From Clostridia bacterium (lineage in GTDB: Bacteria; Bacillota; Clostridia; Oscillospirales; CAG-272), in NCBI GenBank assembly GCA_017517745.1, contig JAFWYJ010000021.1:1-36363 (forward strand): a DNA stretch of 36,363 nt, written 5' to 3'. The notes under the pieces are model-generated. The model saw only the letters and a list, made by a program, of their open reading frames with translations. It was not told the origin of the DNA and ran no database searches. A program made the translations under genes and the position numbers. Positions 16,342 to 23,391 of this stretch are shown one piece after another. The stretch's first letter is position 1. Every line of letters begins with the position of its first letter.

Positions 16342-16368
16342 TGGCGCACCTGCTTTGCAAGTGCGCCA
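16342..16368 (-). terminator. Terminator of the minus-strand methyltransferase-like gene
   Basis: TGGCGCAC (16342-16349) pairs with GTGCGCCA (16361-16368), with TGC/GCA continuing the stem inside. On the minus strand the hairpin is followed by TTTTTA. It lies 16 bases past the stop codon at 16384. Confidence 0.85.
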
Positions 16369-16383
16369 ACAATAAAACTTTCT

Positions 16384-17397
16384 TCACAGCGCCCGCAGAT
16401 CGGGGGCAAGGCGGCGAAGAAACTCGTTGGAAAGAAATTCCCGTGGCGAGACGCCGTCAAGCTTTATCGGCGCATCGGCATCGGTCAGCTTGTCCCAAAC
16501 CATTTGCCGCAGAGTGGAAAGCATCGACGGCTCGATCCAATAATCCACCGCGCCGATCCCCAGAGCCTTTTCCATGCGCCGCAGACGGAGATACATCGGA
16601 AGTCCGTCGGATTGGTCGTGCCAGAGGTCTGCAAATAAATAGTCAAATTTCTCCCCTATTTTTGGTTGCTCCAGATAGGCAAATGCGTCCGTCTGCACGA
16701 TCTCGATCTTGTCGGCGTGCGGAAATTGCGGCAGAAGATGCTCGCGGAAAAGCGAGATGACTTCTCCGTCGCGCTCAACCACCGTCACGCGCTCGACGTC
16801 TGGCTTTTGCGAGGCGCAGAACGCGAAATAGCCCAATCCCAAGCCGAGCGTCAGCACGCGTCCGCGCGCCCTTGCGATCGGCTCGCGCATGGTGGCGATC
16901 TCGTTCGGCGTCACGGTCATCCACTCCACGCCGTTCTCCAGAATGGCGGGAAATTCGAATCTTTCTTGAAAATATCCGATCTGCGGGATCTCCCGAAGCT
17001 CCTCGGTCAGGACGGGATGACCGCAGACGAAGGGCTCGTAGGGCGCGTAGAAGCCCTGCTTCATCTCCCATTTCCCACTTTTGACGTTGGGAAATCGGAC
17101 GGTACGCGCGTATTCATCATTTTGAAACTCCGCGGGATCAAGACGGTGCAATCCCGTGCGAATATAGGCTTTCTCCAGCGTGCGGTGCATCGGCTCGGTG
17201 TCGGGCTCGAGTCCGCAAGCCGCGCAAAAGAAGGACAAAAACGCCTCGTGCGCGTCGATTTGACAGTCCTTTGCCAGATTTTCCACCATTTCCGAGGTCA
17301 CAAATCTCGGTAGCTCGTTGAGATAGCGACTGTAGGCATACGCGATGATCTCGTTTTGCATCATCACGGCATGTAATTCATTCATTTTGTCGCTCAT
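16384..17397 (-). CDS. SAM-dependent methyltransferase-like protein
   Basis: A 337-residue cytoplasmic protein. A helical N-terminal region of about 160 residues, not recognised, precedes a Rossmann core with the glycine loop VLTLGLGLGYFAFC (181-194), an acidic residue after strand 2 (VVERD, 206-210) and FDYLFADLWHD, a layout of class I methyltransferases and the spermidine-synthase group. No motif identifies the substrate. The ATG at 17397 is preceded by AGGAGAGGTG. It has its own promoter and terminator and so is probably monocistronic. Function remains open. Confidence 0.7.
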   Translation of the reverse strand: MSDKMNELHAVMMQNEIIAYAYSRYLNELPRFVTSEMVENLAKDCQIDAHEAFLSFFCAACGLEPDTEPMHRTLEKAYIRTGLHRLDPAEFQNDEYARTVRFPNVKSGKWEMKQGFYAPYEPFVCGHPVLTEELREIPQIGYFQERFEFPAILENGVEWMTVTPNEIATMREPIARARGRVLTLGLGLGYFAFCASQKPDVERVTVVERDGEVISLFREHLLPQFPHADKIEIVQTDAFAYLEQPKIGEKFDYLFADLWHDQSDGLPMYLRLRRMEKALGIGAVDYWIEPSMLSTLRQMVWDKLTDADAPIKLDGVSPREFLSNEFLRRLAPDLRAL

Positions 17398-17425
17398 TTG
17401 ACACCTCTCCTCTCGTTCTGCATCT

Positions 17426-17454
17426 ATTATACATCATTTTCGCAATCGGCGCAA
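17426..17454 (-). promoter_or_regulatory. Sigma-A-type promoter of the methyltransferase-like gene
   Basis: On the minus strand TTGCGC (17449-17454), 17 bases, then a perfect TATAAT (17426-17431), 28 bases before the start codon. Confidence 0.7.
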
Positions 17455-17636
17455 GTCCTATCTTTCAAAAAACGGATTTTTTAAAAAATTACGACAAAAA
17501 ATTTGCTTTTTTTCAAAAATTAACATTTTGTAAACAGAATTGAAGCAATTCAATCATAATGAAAACATATAATATAAACTGAGTTGGTATTTCACTCAAA
17601 AACTGCAGCAAACCTCACGGAAGGAAAAAAACGATC

Positions 17637-18782
17637 ATGAAAATATTGATCACAACCGATCTGTTTACCGTCACAACCAACGGTGTGGTAACCTCGGTCC
17701 GAAATCTGACCGAAGCCCTGCGGAACCGGGGACACGACGTGCGCATCCTGACACTTTCGGAAAAGTATAAAAGCCACCGCGAGGGTGACGTTTATTATAT
17801 CCGCTCGCTCCCCGTCGCGGTCTACCCCGGCGTTCGCATGTCCTTCGCATCACATCATTCCTTGATCAAGGAGTTGATCCAATGGAAGCCCGACGTGATC
17901 CACAGTCAATGTGAATTTTTCACCTTTCGCTTCGCACGCCGTATCGCAAAAAAGACAGGTGCTCCGATCGTTCATACATATCATACCATGTACGAACAGT
18001 ACGTCTCCTACCTCATCCCCGGAAAAAAGCTGGGGCGGTGGTTCGTTCGCACCGCGGCACGCCATCTACTGAACAAGGTGAATGCCATCATCGTTCCGAC
18101 ACCGAAGGTGGAGGATTCGTTGCACGGCTATCAGATCAAGCCGCCGATGGAGGTGATCCCCAGCGGCATCTCGCTGGAGCAGTTCCAATTGCGCCTCTCC
18201 CCCGCGGAGCGCATCGCAAAGCGCGCCTCCTTGGGCATTACCGAGGATCAGACGGTACTGATCTCGCTCGGACGCTTGGGATATGAAAAAAATCTGGACG
18301 AGCTGATCCGTTTCTTTGAGCAGGCGGTGGCATCACATCCCGAGCTACTCTTGATGATCGTCGGAGACGGTCCCGCAAAAAGCGATCTCGAAAAGCTCGC
18401 CCAAGAAAAACAAATTTCCGACAAAGTCATTTTCACCGGAATGGTTCCGCCCGCAGAGGTGCAAAACTACTATCAGCTCGGTGACGTTTTCGTCAGCGCT
18501 TCCACCAGTGAAACGCAGGGCTTGACCTATATCGAAGCCGCGGCAAACGCGCTTCCTCTTCTCTGCCGCCGTGATCCCTGCCTTGAGGGCGTGGTCATCA
18601 CGGGCGAAAACGGCTACACCTACACCGCCGACAACGAATTCTTCGACGCGTTGGATCGGATTCTGCGAGATCCTCAATGGATCAAAACCGCAGGAAAACG
18701 GAGCGAGCAGATCGCGGAAACCTTCGGAAAGGAACGCTTCGGAGAGGCGGTCGAGACACTTTACACAAAACTCATAAAATAA
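17637..18782 (+). CDS. Glycosyltransferase family 4, diacylglycerol-glucosyltransferase-like
   Basis: A 381-residue GT-B glycosyltransferase. The N-terminal acceptor domain starts MKILITTDLFTVTTNGV and includes HTYHTMYEQYVSYL. The C-terminal GT4 donor domain has SLGRLGYEKNLDEL, MIVGDGP and the E-x7-E motif SETQGLTYIEAAANALPLL. This pattern resembles the 1,2-diacylglycerol 3-glucosyltransferases that make membrane glycolipids, but related enzymes with other acceptors cannot be excluded. GGAAGG lies before the ATG. It is followed after 25 bases by trxA and is probably cotranscribed with it. The 240-base AT-rich region upstream holds TATAAT-like sequences without a convincing -35. Confidence 0.85.
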   Translation: MKILITTDLFTVTTNGVVTSVRNLTEALRNRGHDVRILTLSEKYKSHREGDVYYIRSLPVAVYPGVRMSFASHHSLIKELIQWKPDVIHSQCEFFTFRFARRIAKKTGAPIVHTYHTMYEQYVSYLIPGKKLGRWFVRTAARHLLNKVNAIIVPTPKVEDSLHGYQIKPPMEVIPSGISLEQFQLRLSPAERIAKRASLGITEDQTVLISLGRLGYEKNLDELIRFFEQAVASHPELLLMIVGDGPAKSDLEKLAQEKQISDKVIFTGMVPPAEVQNYYQLGDVFVSASTSETQGLTYIEAAANALPLLCRRDPCLEGVVITGENGYTYTADNEFFDALDRILRDPQWIKTAGKRSEQIAETFGKERFGEAVETLYTKLIK

Positions 18783-18807
18783 CTCAAAAAAAGGAAGGAA
18801 AAAAATC

Positions 18808-19116
18808 ATGTCAGTCATGCAGATCACACAACAGAATTTTGAACAAGTAAAGCAGAGCGAAAAAACGGTTCTGCTCGATTTCTATGCCGATTGGTGCGGT
18901 CCTTGCCGCATGGTCTCCCCGACCGTGGACGAGATCGCAGAGGAAAATCCGCAATATCTCGTCGGCAAGGTCAACGTGGATGCCGAGCCCGATTTGGCAA
19001 GCGCGTTCGGTGTGATGAGCATCCCCACTCTTGTGGTCCTGAAAAACGGAAAGATCGTCAACCAAGCCGTCGGCGTTCGTGCAAAGGAACAGATTCTCGA
19101 CATGCTGAAGCCTTGA
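18808..19116 (+). CDS. trxA: Thioredoxin
   Basis: A 102-residue single-domain thioredoxin with the active site WCGPC (Cys30, Cys33) and the cis-proline motif SIPTLVV. It reduces protein disulfides in the cytoplasm. AAAGGAAGG lies about ten bases before the ATG at 18808; a second in-frame ATG at 18817 is possible. No thioredoxin reductase gene is in the window. The genes before and after it lie 25 and 35 bases away. Confidence 0.95.
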   Translation: MSVMQITQQNFEQVKQSEKTVLLDFYADWCGPCRMVSPTVDEIAEENPQYLVGKVNVDAEPDLASAFGVMSIPTLVVLKNGKIVNQAVGVRAKEQILDMLKP

Positions 19117-19151
19117 CACAAAATCTCACTTGACAGAGGAGACGGATTTTC

Positions 19152-19910
19152 ATGACAATGGTATTGCTCACGGCGATCGGTGTCGGCGGTGCAACCGTCA
19201 TCGGCGCGCTGATCGGCTTCATCTTCAAAAAAATCTCCCACCGATTCTCTGACATCGTCCTGTCGTTTGCGGCAGGCGTGATGCTTGCGGCGGCGGTGCT
19301 CGGTCTCATCATGCCTTCGCTCGAATACGGCGGAAAATTCGGTATTCTCGTCACGGTGGTGGGCATCTTTGCGGGTGCGGTCTGTCTGAATCTGATCGAC
19401 AAACTGGTCCCCCATCTGCACAAACTCGCAGGCGTGGACTCGGAAACCCATCCCAACGCCAACGCCAATTTGAGCCGCGTTCTGCTCTTTGTCACTGCCA
19501 TCGCCATTCACAATCTTCCGGAGGGTATCGCCGCGGGCGTCGGGTTCGGTGCAGACGATCCCACGCAAGCGATCCTGATCGCCGTCGGAATTGCCTTGCA
19601 AAACGTCCCCGAGGGCATGGTCATCATCGGTCCGATGCTGGCGGCGGGTGTCTCACCCAAGAAAACATTCCTCTTCGCCTTGTTTACCGGAGCTGTGGAG
19701 GTGGTGGGAACCTTCATCGGATATTTCGCCGTCAATCTGGCCGCCGCCATCCTTCCCTTCGCGCTTGCCTTTGCGGGAGGCACGATGCTCTACGTCATCA
19801 GCGACGAAATGATCCCCGAAACGCACGCGCACGGAAGCGAGCGAGGCGCGACCTATGCGCTCCTCGTCGGCTTTTGTCTGATGCTGGTTTTCGACGTGCT
19901 GTTGGGTTAA
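19152..19910 (+). CDS. ZIP-family metal transporter
   Basis: A 252-residue membrane protein with about eight helices. Helix 4 carries HNLPEG and helix 5 carries QNVPEG, the binuclear metal-site signatures of ZIP (ZupT/GufA-type) transporters; FAAGVMLAAA and GGTMLYVISDEMIPE are also typical. It probably imports Zn2+ or other divalent metals. The loop after helix 3 is short with few histidines (HLHK). It is probably the last gene of a glycosyltransferase-trxA-ZIP transcript and is followed by a long hairpin array. Confidence 0.92.
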   Translation: MTMVLLTAIGVGGATVIGALIGFIFKKISHRFSDIVLSFAAGVMLAAAVLGLIMPSLEYGGKFGILVTVVGIFAGAVCLNLIDKLVPHLHKLAGVDSETHPNANANLSRVLLFVTAIAIHNLPEGIAAGVGFGADDPTQAILIAVGIALQNVPEGMVIIGPMLAAGVSPKKTFLFALFTGAVEVVGTFIGYFAVNLAAAILPFALAFAGGTMLYVISDEMIPETHAHGSERGATYALLVGFCLMLVFDVLLG

Positions 19911-19934
19911 AATCAAAAAATACGGCGCAGCCCA

Positions 19935-20150
19935 ATGGGCACGCGCGATAACAAAGGTTTTCCTAAAGTTGTCGATGCGTGCCCATAATGAATTGCCCTT
20001 GTGGGCATGAATTGGCTTTCGCCATGATTTGCACCGATCGTGCATGAATTGCCTACGGCATTAAAAATAGGGCAATTCAATTCGTGAAAACGCAGTTTTC
20101 AAATCATGAAGCCGAGGGCTTCTATTCATGACGCAACGCGTCAATTCATT
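19935..20150. repeat. Array of short hairpins with conserved ATGAATT/AATTCAT linkers
   Basis: A 10-bp stem (19935-19944 with 19977-19986) with an extended inner helix is followed by at least seven small hairpins. Their stems are TGCCC (19994), TGGC (20013), TGCAC (20030), TGCC (20050), TGAAAAC (20085), GAAGCC (20108) and TGACGC (20129), each with a 3-5-base loop. Left-half linkers read ATGAATT or ATGATTT; right-half linkers read AATCAT, ATTCAT or AATTCAT, so the two halves are in opposite orientation. The outermost linkers AATGAATTG (19987-19995) and CAATTCATT (20142-20150) form a 9-bp inverted repeat. The stem sequences all differ. Confidence 0.7.
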
Positions 20151-20182
20151 CCTATCGGGAGAAAGCTTGTGCAAAGCAACAC

Positions 20183-20228
20183 AAAAGCACTTATGACCAA
20201 CGATTTTTTCATTATCATAAGTGCTTTT
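20183..20228. terminator. Strong bidirectional hairpin terminator
   Basis: AAAAGCACTTATGA (20183-20196) pairs over 14 bases with TCATAAGTGCTTTT (20215-20228), with a T-run on the plus strand. It ends transcripts from the ZIP transporter side and shields the riboswitch operon. Confidence 0.8.
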
Positions 20229-20287
20229 TCTAAAACTTCGTTATAGGGTTTACGCAAAAATCGGCTGCGTTTTTTTGCAAAAAGCTC

Positions 20288-20316
20288 TTGAAAAAAGAAG
20301 AATTTTGTGCTACAAT
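20288..20316 (+). promoter_or_regulatory. Sigma-A-type promoter of the riboswitch operon
   Basis: TTGAAA (20288-20293), 17 bases, TACAAT (20311-20316) with an extended TGC. The transcript would start near 20323, just before the cobalamin aptamer. Confidence 0.7.
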
Positions 20317-20340
20317 AGACTCACAAAAAAGAATAAACAC

Positions 20341-20500
20341 AGTTCATCGGGTATGCCCGGCATATCCGTTGTCGGGCGTACCGCGTGAAGGTATCGCTCG
20401 GGGATAAGGAAATCGCGGTGAGAATCCGCAGCAACAGCCATTACCGTATCTCAGCTCACAAGAGTCTGTCAAGTCGGAATGCTTATCGTTCTGTGCCTCG
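20341..20500 (+). ncRNA. Cobalamin riboswitch aptamer
   Basis: The core reads GGATAAGGAAATCGCGGTGA then GAATCCGCAGCAACAGCCAT then TACC. This matches the conserved GGGAA...GGUGxxAAUCC...GCxGCC(B12-box-like) core of cobalamin aptamers. Further on, AAGTCGGAATGCTTATCG corresponds to the conserved AGUCAGGAxACCUGCC segment. The first gene downstream encodes a DUF4430 lipoprotein and the second an ECF S component, so the ligand and the cargo agree. Exact helix borders were judged by eye. Confidence 0.85.
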
Positions 20501-20579
20501 TAAAAGATCTCTTGGGCAACGTGGGGAGATGCGAGCGATGCGGATACGGGCAGGGTATCCGTCCTTTTGCGCGCTTTCG

Positions 20580-20606
20580 GCACCCACGGAAGGGTGCTTT
20601 TATTTT
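20580..20606 (+). terminator. Riboswitch expression-platform terminator
   Basis: GCACCC (20580-20585), loop ACGGAA, GGGTGC (20592-20597), then TTTTATTTT. It lies 43 bases before the DUF4430 start codon. It is the likely off-state terminator of the cobalamin riboswitch. An additional helix CGGATAC/GTATCCG upstream may be the competing structure. Confidence 0.8.
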
Positions 20607-20648
20607 ATCCTTTTCTGTAAAAAACAAAACAAGAAAGGATTCAAAATT

Positions 20649-21074
20649 ATGAAAAAAACAGTTGTTTCGATCACCTCTCTCCTGCTCTCTTTGCTCACCC
20701 TTCTCTGCCTCGTCTCCTGCAACACCGTGGACAAAATCGGTGTTTGGGAAACCGCCGTCTATCTCAAGGACACCGAGCTTGGCAAAGGAGCGAAAACCGT
20801 TGTGGTTGAAGTAAAAGCCGAGGAACAGAGCATCACCTTCACCATCCACACCGATGCCGAAACCGTCGGTGCCGCGCTGCTCGAGCACGAGCTGATCGCG
20901 GGAGACGAGGGGCAGTACGGTCTATACGTCAAGGCGGTAAACGGCCTGATTGCCGATTATGACACCGATGGAAGCTATTGGGCGTTCTACGTCAACGGCG
21001 AATACGCCATGACGGGTGTCGAAAAGACAAAAATCACCGAAGGAGAGACCTATCAGCTTGTCCACACAAAATGA
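20649..21074 (+). CDS. DUF4430 (transcobalamin-like) lipoprotein
   Basis: A 141-residue surface lipoprotein. The signal peptide ends with lipobox LVSC (Cys24). The mature part is a single DUF4430 domain, the beta-grasp-like fold also found at the C-terminus of vertebrate transcobalamin and intrinsic factor. It ends in the characteristic DYDTDGSYWAFYVNGEYAM and ITEGETYQLV. Control by a cobalamin riboswitch and an overlapping ECF S component argue that it captures cobalamin or a corrinoid outside the membrane. AAAGG lies ten bases before the ATG. The open frame extends further upstream into the riboswitch, which is not coding. Confidence 0.88.
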   Translation: MKKTVVSITSLLLSLLTLLCLVSCNTVDKIGVWETAVYLKDTELGKGAKTVVVEVKAEEQSITFTIHTDAETVGAALLEHELIAGDEGQYGLYVKAVNGLIADYDTDGSYWAFYVNGEYAMTGVEKTKITEGETYQLVHTK

Positions 21075-21633
21075 AAATCGCACGGGGCGAAAAAAATCAA
21101 CTCTGATGCTGGCGGAGCTCATCCTGTTTGCCATGCTCGGTACACTGATGTTTTGCTCCAAGATCATCATGGAGGCTCTGCCGAACGTTCACCTGCTCGG
21201 AATGCTCACAGTGACCTATACCCTTGCTTTTCGCGCCAAGGCACTGATCCCGATTTATATATTCGTGTTTCTAAACGGTCTGTTCTTCGGGTTTGCCGCA
21301 TGGTGGGTTGCCTATCTTTACATCTGGCTCCCGCTTTGGGCTGTCACAATGCTTTTGCCAAAACACATGCCGAAAAAGATCCAATACGTCGTGTTTCCCT
21401 TGGTATGTTGCCTGCACGGACTCGCCTTCGGAACGCTCTATGCGCCGGCGCAGGCATTGCTCTTCGGGCTTACCAAAGAGCAAACGATCGCCTGGATCAT
21501 TGCGGGGCTGCCGTGGGATCTTTTGCACGGGATTTCCAATCTTTTCACCGGATTTCTCGCGATTCCGCTCTCCGCGCTGTTGCAAATGCTGATGCGAAAA
21601 GCAAATCTTTCCGCTCCGAATCGGATCGAATGA
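21058..21633 (+). CDS. ECF transporter S component, probably cobalamin-specific
   Basis: A 191-residue membrane protein with about six helices (LAELILFAMLGTLMFCSKII, LLGMLTVTYTLAF and so on), the size and topology of an ECF substrate-binding S component. The energising EcfA and EcfT subunits are not in the window and are presumably shared. I place the start at TTG 21058, with AAGGAG at 21040-21045 and a 17-base overlap with the DUF4430 gene, implying coupled translation. The spacing is long (12 bases), and an ATG at 21106 without Shine-Dalgarno is the alternative. Cobalamin specificity is inferred from the riboswitch. Confidence 0.82.
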   Translation: MSTQNENRTGRKKSTLMLAELILFAMLGTLMFCSKIIMEALPNVHLLGMLTVTYTLAFRAKALIPIYIFVFLNGLFFGFAAWWVAYLYIWLPLWAVTMLLPKHMPKKIQYVVFPLVCCLHGLAFGTLYAPAQALLFGLTKEQTIAWIIAGLPWDLLHGISNLFTGFLAIPLSALLQMLMRKANLSAPNRIE

Positions 21634-21654
21634 AAAATCAACATCCTTGAACAT

Positions 21655-21690
21655 GGGGCGCTCTCGTTTGCAATGAAACGGGAGCGCCCC
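21655..21690. other. GC-rich long hairpin without T-run
   Basis: GGGGCGCTCTCGTTT (21655-21669) pairs with AAACGGGAGCGCCCC (21676-21690) with one mismatch. It is followed by A6, not T6, on the plus strand. It lies between the ECF gene and the Rieske oxidoreductase gene and may block 3' degradation or pause transcription rather than act as a classical terminator. Confidence 0.6.
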
Positions 21691-21770
21691 AAAAAACGAT
21701 TGCGATCTGCGGCACACATATTTTTTTCAAGAAAGCAAATACTAATCCCAAAAACCTCGGAGGGATGAAG

Positions 21771-23078
21771 ATGGAATCAATTTGGCAATCGGACGTGCCG
21801 CGCGTGCGCTTTGACGCATTGGAGGAAAACAAAAGCACGGATGTATTGATCATCGGAGGCGGAATCGCGGGGATTTTGTGCGCTTACAAGCTCAAAACCG
21901 CGGGTGTGGACTGTCTCTTGGTGGAAGCCGACCGCATCTGCGGCGGTGTCACGGGCTGTACCACAGCAAAGATCACGCTCTCTCACGGATGGATCTATGA
22001 CAAGCTGATCCGACGTTTTGGCGAAGAGCGAGCTCGACTTTATCTTGAGGCGCAGATCAACGCCACCAAGGAATATGCCGGACTTTGCCGTGAAATCGAT
22101 TGCAATTTTGAAAGAAAAGATTCTTACGTCTATTCCCTTCACAATCTCAAAAAAATCGAAAAGGAGGTCATCGCGCTGAACAGCCTCGGCATCGGTGCCG
22201 AATTTTCGAGAGCGCGAGAACTTCCCTTCGAGATCGCAGGCGCTTTGCGCGTCAGAAATCAGGCACAGTTTCACCCTTTGAAATTCTTATATGCGATCGC
22301 CAAGGATCTGCTGATCTATGAGCACACCAAGGTGATAAACCTCGAACCCAATCGGGCAATCGCAAACCAATCCGCAATCGCCTTCAAAAAGCTGATCGTG
22401 GCAACTCACTTTCCTGTGTTCAACAAGCACGGCGGCTATTTCCTCAAACTCTATCAGCATAGATCCTACGTCCTCGCGCTCAAGGGGGCGCCGACTATGT
22501 GCGGCATGTACGTGGACGAATCCGACACGGGACTGTCCTTCCGTACCTTCGGCAATCTTCTGCTGCTCGGAGGCGGAGGTCACCGCACCGGCAAACAAGG
22601 GGGATGCTGGCAAGAGCTGGAAGAATTCGCGAAAAAATACTACCCCAACGCCGAAATTGTCGGCAAGTGGGCAACGCAGGATTGCATGACGCTCGACGGG
22701 ATTCCCTATATCGGACAATACGCCAAGTCCCTGCCGAACGTATTCGTTGCAACGGGCTTCAACAAATGGGGCATGACGAACGCCATGGTCGCGTCTGATA
22801 TCCTCTGCGATCTCGTCAAGGGCAACAGCACCCCCTATGCCACCGTCTTTTCGCCCGCGCGCACGGTCCTGCGCCCACAGCTTGCCGTCAACGCTTTCGA
22901 GTCTGCCGTGGGGCTTCTTACCCCAACCGCCCCTCGCTGTCCTCACCTGGGATGTGCGCTCAAATATAACCGCGCCGAGCACACCTGGGATTGCCCCTGC
23001 CACGGCTCTCGTTTCACAAAAGACGGCGAGCTGATCGACAATCCCGCCACCGATGATCATCCGTCGATCAATCCATAA
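21771..23078 (+). CDS. FAD-dependent oxidoreductase with C-terminal Rieske motif
   Basis: A 435-residue protein: a DAO-type FAD fold with the dinucleotide motif DVLIIGGGIAGILCAYKL near residue 24, then a C-terminal Rieske [2Fe-2S] site with Cys390/His392 (CPHLGC) and Cys408/His411 (CPCHGS), plus the paired Cys395 and Cys410. It resembles the YhfW-type family of Firmicutes but the Rieske part is short: the ~50 residues that normally precede the first cysteine are nearly absent. The electron donor and substrate are unknown. The ATG at 21771 has GGAGGG six bases upstream; the ATG at 21765 touches it. A clear terminator follows, so the gene is a single unit. Confidence 0.88.
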   Translation: MESIWQSDVPRVRFDALEENKSTDVLIIGGGIAGILCAYKLKTAGVDCLLVEADRICGGVTGCTTAKITLSHGWIYDKLIRRFGEERARLYLEAQINATKEYAGLCREIDCNFERKDSYVYSLHNLKKIEKEVIALNSLGIGAEFSRARELPFEIAGALRVRNQAQFHPLKFLYAIAKDLLIYEHTKVINLEPNRAIANQSAIAFKKLIVATHFPVFNKHGGYFLKLYQHRSYVLALKGAPTMCGMYVDESDTGLSFRTFGNLLLLGGGGHRTGKQGGCWQELEEFAKKYYPNAEIVGKWATQDCMTLDGIPYIGQYAKSLPNVFVATGFNKWGMTNAMVASDILCDLVKGNSTPYATVFSPARTVLRPQLAVNAFESAVGLLTPTAPRCPHLGCALKYNRAEHTWDCPCHGSRFTKDGELIDNPATDDHPSINP

Positions 23079-23093
23079 AAAATGCCTTCGAGA

Positions 23094-23120
23094 CGTTATG
23101 GACGTTCTCGGAGGCTTTTT
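23094..23120 (+). terminator. Intrinsic terminator after the Rieske oxidoreductase gene
   Basis: GCCTTCGAGA (23094-23103) pairs with TCTCGGAGGC (23106-23115 region) through GCCT/AGGC and CGAGA/TCTCG, followed by TTTTT (23116-23120). Confidence 0.85.
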
Positions 23121-23209
23121 ATCATCAACGTTGGTTTCTACAAGCCTGCCTTCTGCCATCCTGCGGCGAACGGGCAAAACAAAATACCGAACGAAAAATC
23201 GAAAACGAC

Positions 23210-23238
23210 TTGCAATCTTCAAGAAACAGTGCTATAAT
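23210..23238 (+). promoter_or_regulatory. Sigma-A-type promoter of the hdr-flox-frd operon
   Basis: TTGCAA (23210-23215), 17 bases, TATAAT (23233-23238). It is the only good promoter seen before the ten-gene operon. The predicted transcript start near 23245 leaves a leader of about 147 bases. Confidence 0.8.
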
Positions 23239-23244
23239 AAGAGG

Positions 23245-23391
23245 AATAAACTTTTCAAAACGACAGTCGCATACGCGAGCCGTTCCATGACAGCCGCTCT
23301 CAAGAATCTTGGCGGAGCTTGCTTTCCCGACGGCTGAAACGTTCGATGCGGTTTCCATCCCGAACAGACGGGATCAATCGGAGGTAATTAC
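23245..23391 (+). ncRNA. Structured 5' leader of the hdr operon, unidentified
   Basis: A leader too long for a simple untranslated region. AGCCGT (23278-23283) can pair with ACGGCT (23330-23335), enclosing GCTC-CAAG-AAT-CTTG-GAGC (23296-23318). A separate hairpin ATCCCG-AACAGA-CGGGAT (23357-23374) ends six bases before GGAGG and could cover the ribosome binding site. I do not recognise a known riboswitch class. It contains no credible gene. Confidence 0.45.

Larger units (their letters stand above)
15956..16383. other. 428-bp gene-free spacer packed with palindromes
   Basis: No credible gene. It holds an inverted pair of double-hairpin elements (16043-16092 and 16136-16187), an inverted repeat TTTGTGTCC/GGACACAAA (16185-16193 and 16235-16243), the GC hairpin CCCCCGCC-CAA-GGCGGGGG (16250-16268) and a terminator (16342-16368). 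Confidence 0.7.
19911..20648. other. 738-bp gene-free region: hairpin array, terminators, riboswitch
   Basis: No credible gene. In order: an array of small hairpins with ATGAATT-type linkers (19935-20150), a strong terminator (20183-20228), a weaker stem ACGCA/TGCGT with T7 (20252-20277), a promoter (20288-20316), a cobalamin riboswitch and its terminator (20606). Confidence 0.8.

Noticed and set aside
17455-17636. Strong promoter upstream of the glycosyltransferase gene
   Set aside because: Several TATAAT-like strings exist, but none has a -35 box at 16-18 bases; the region is simply very AT-rich.
19935-20150. CRISPR array
   Set aside because: Units are irregular in length, linkers are only about 7 bases, stems differ, and no cas gene is nearby.
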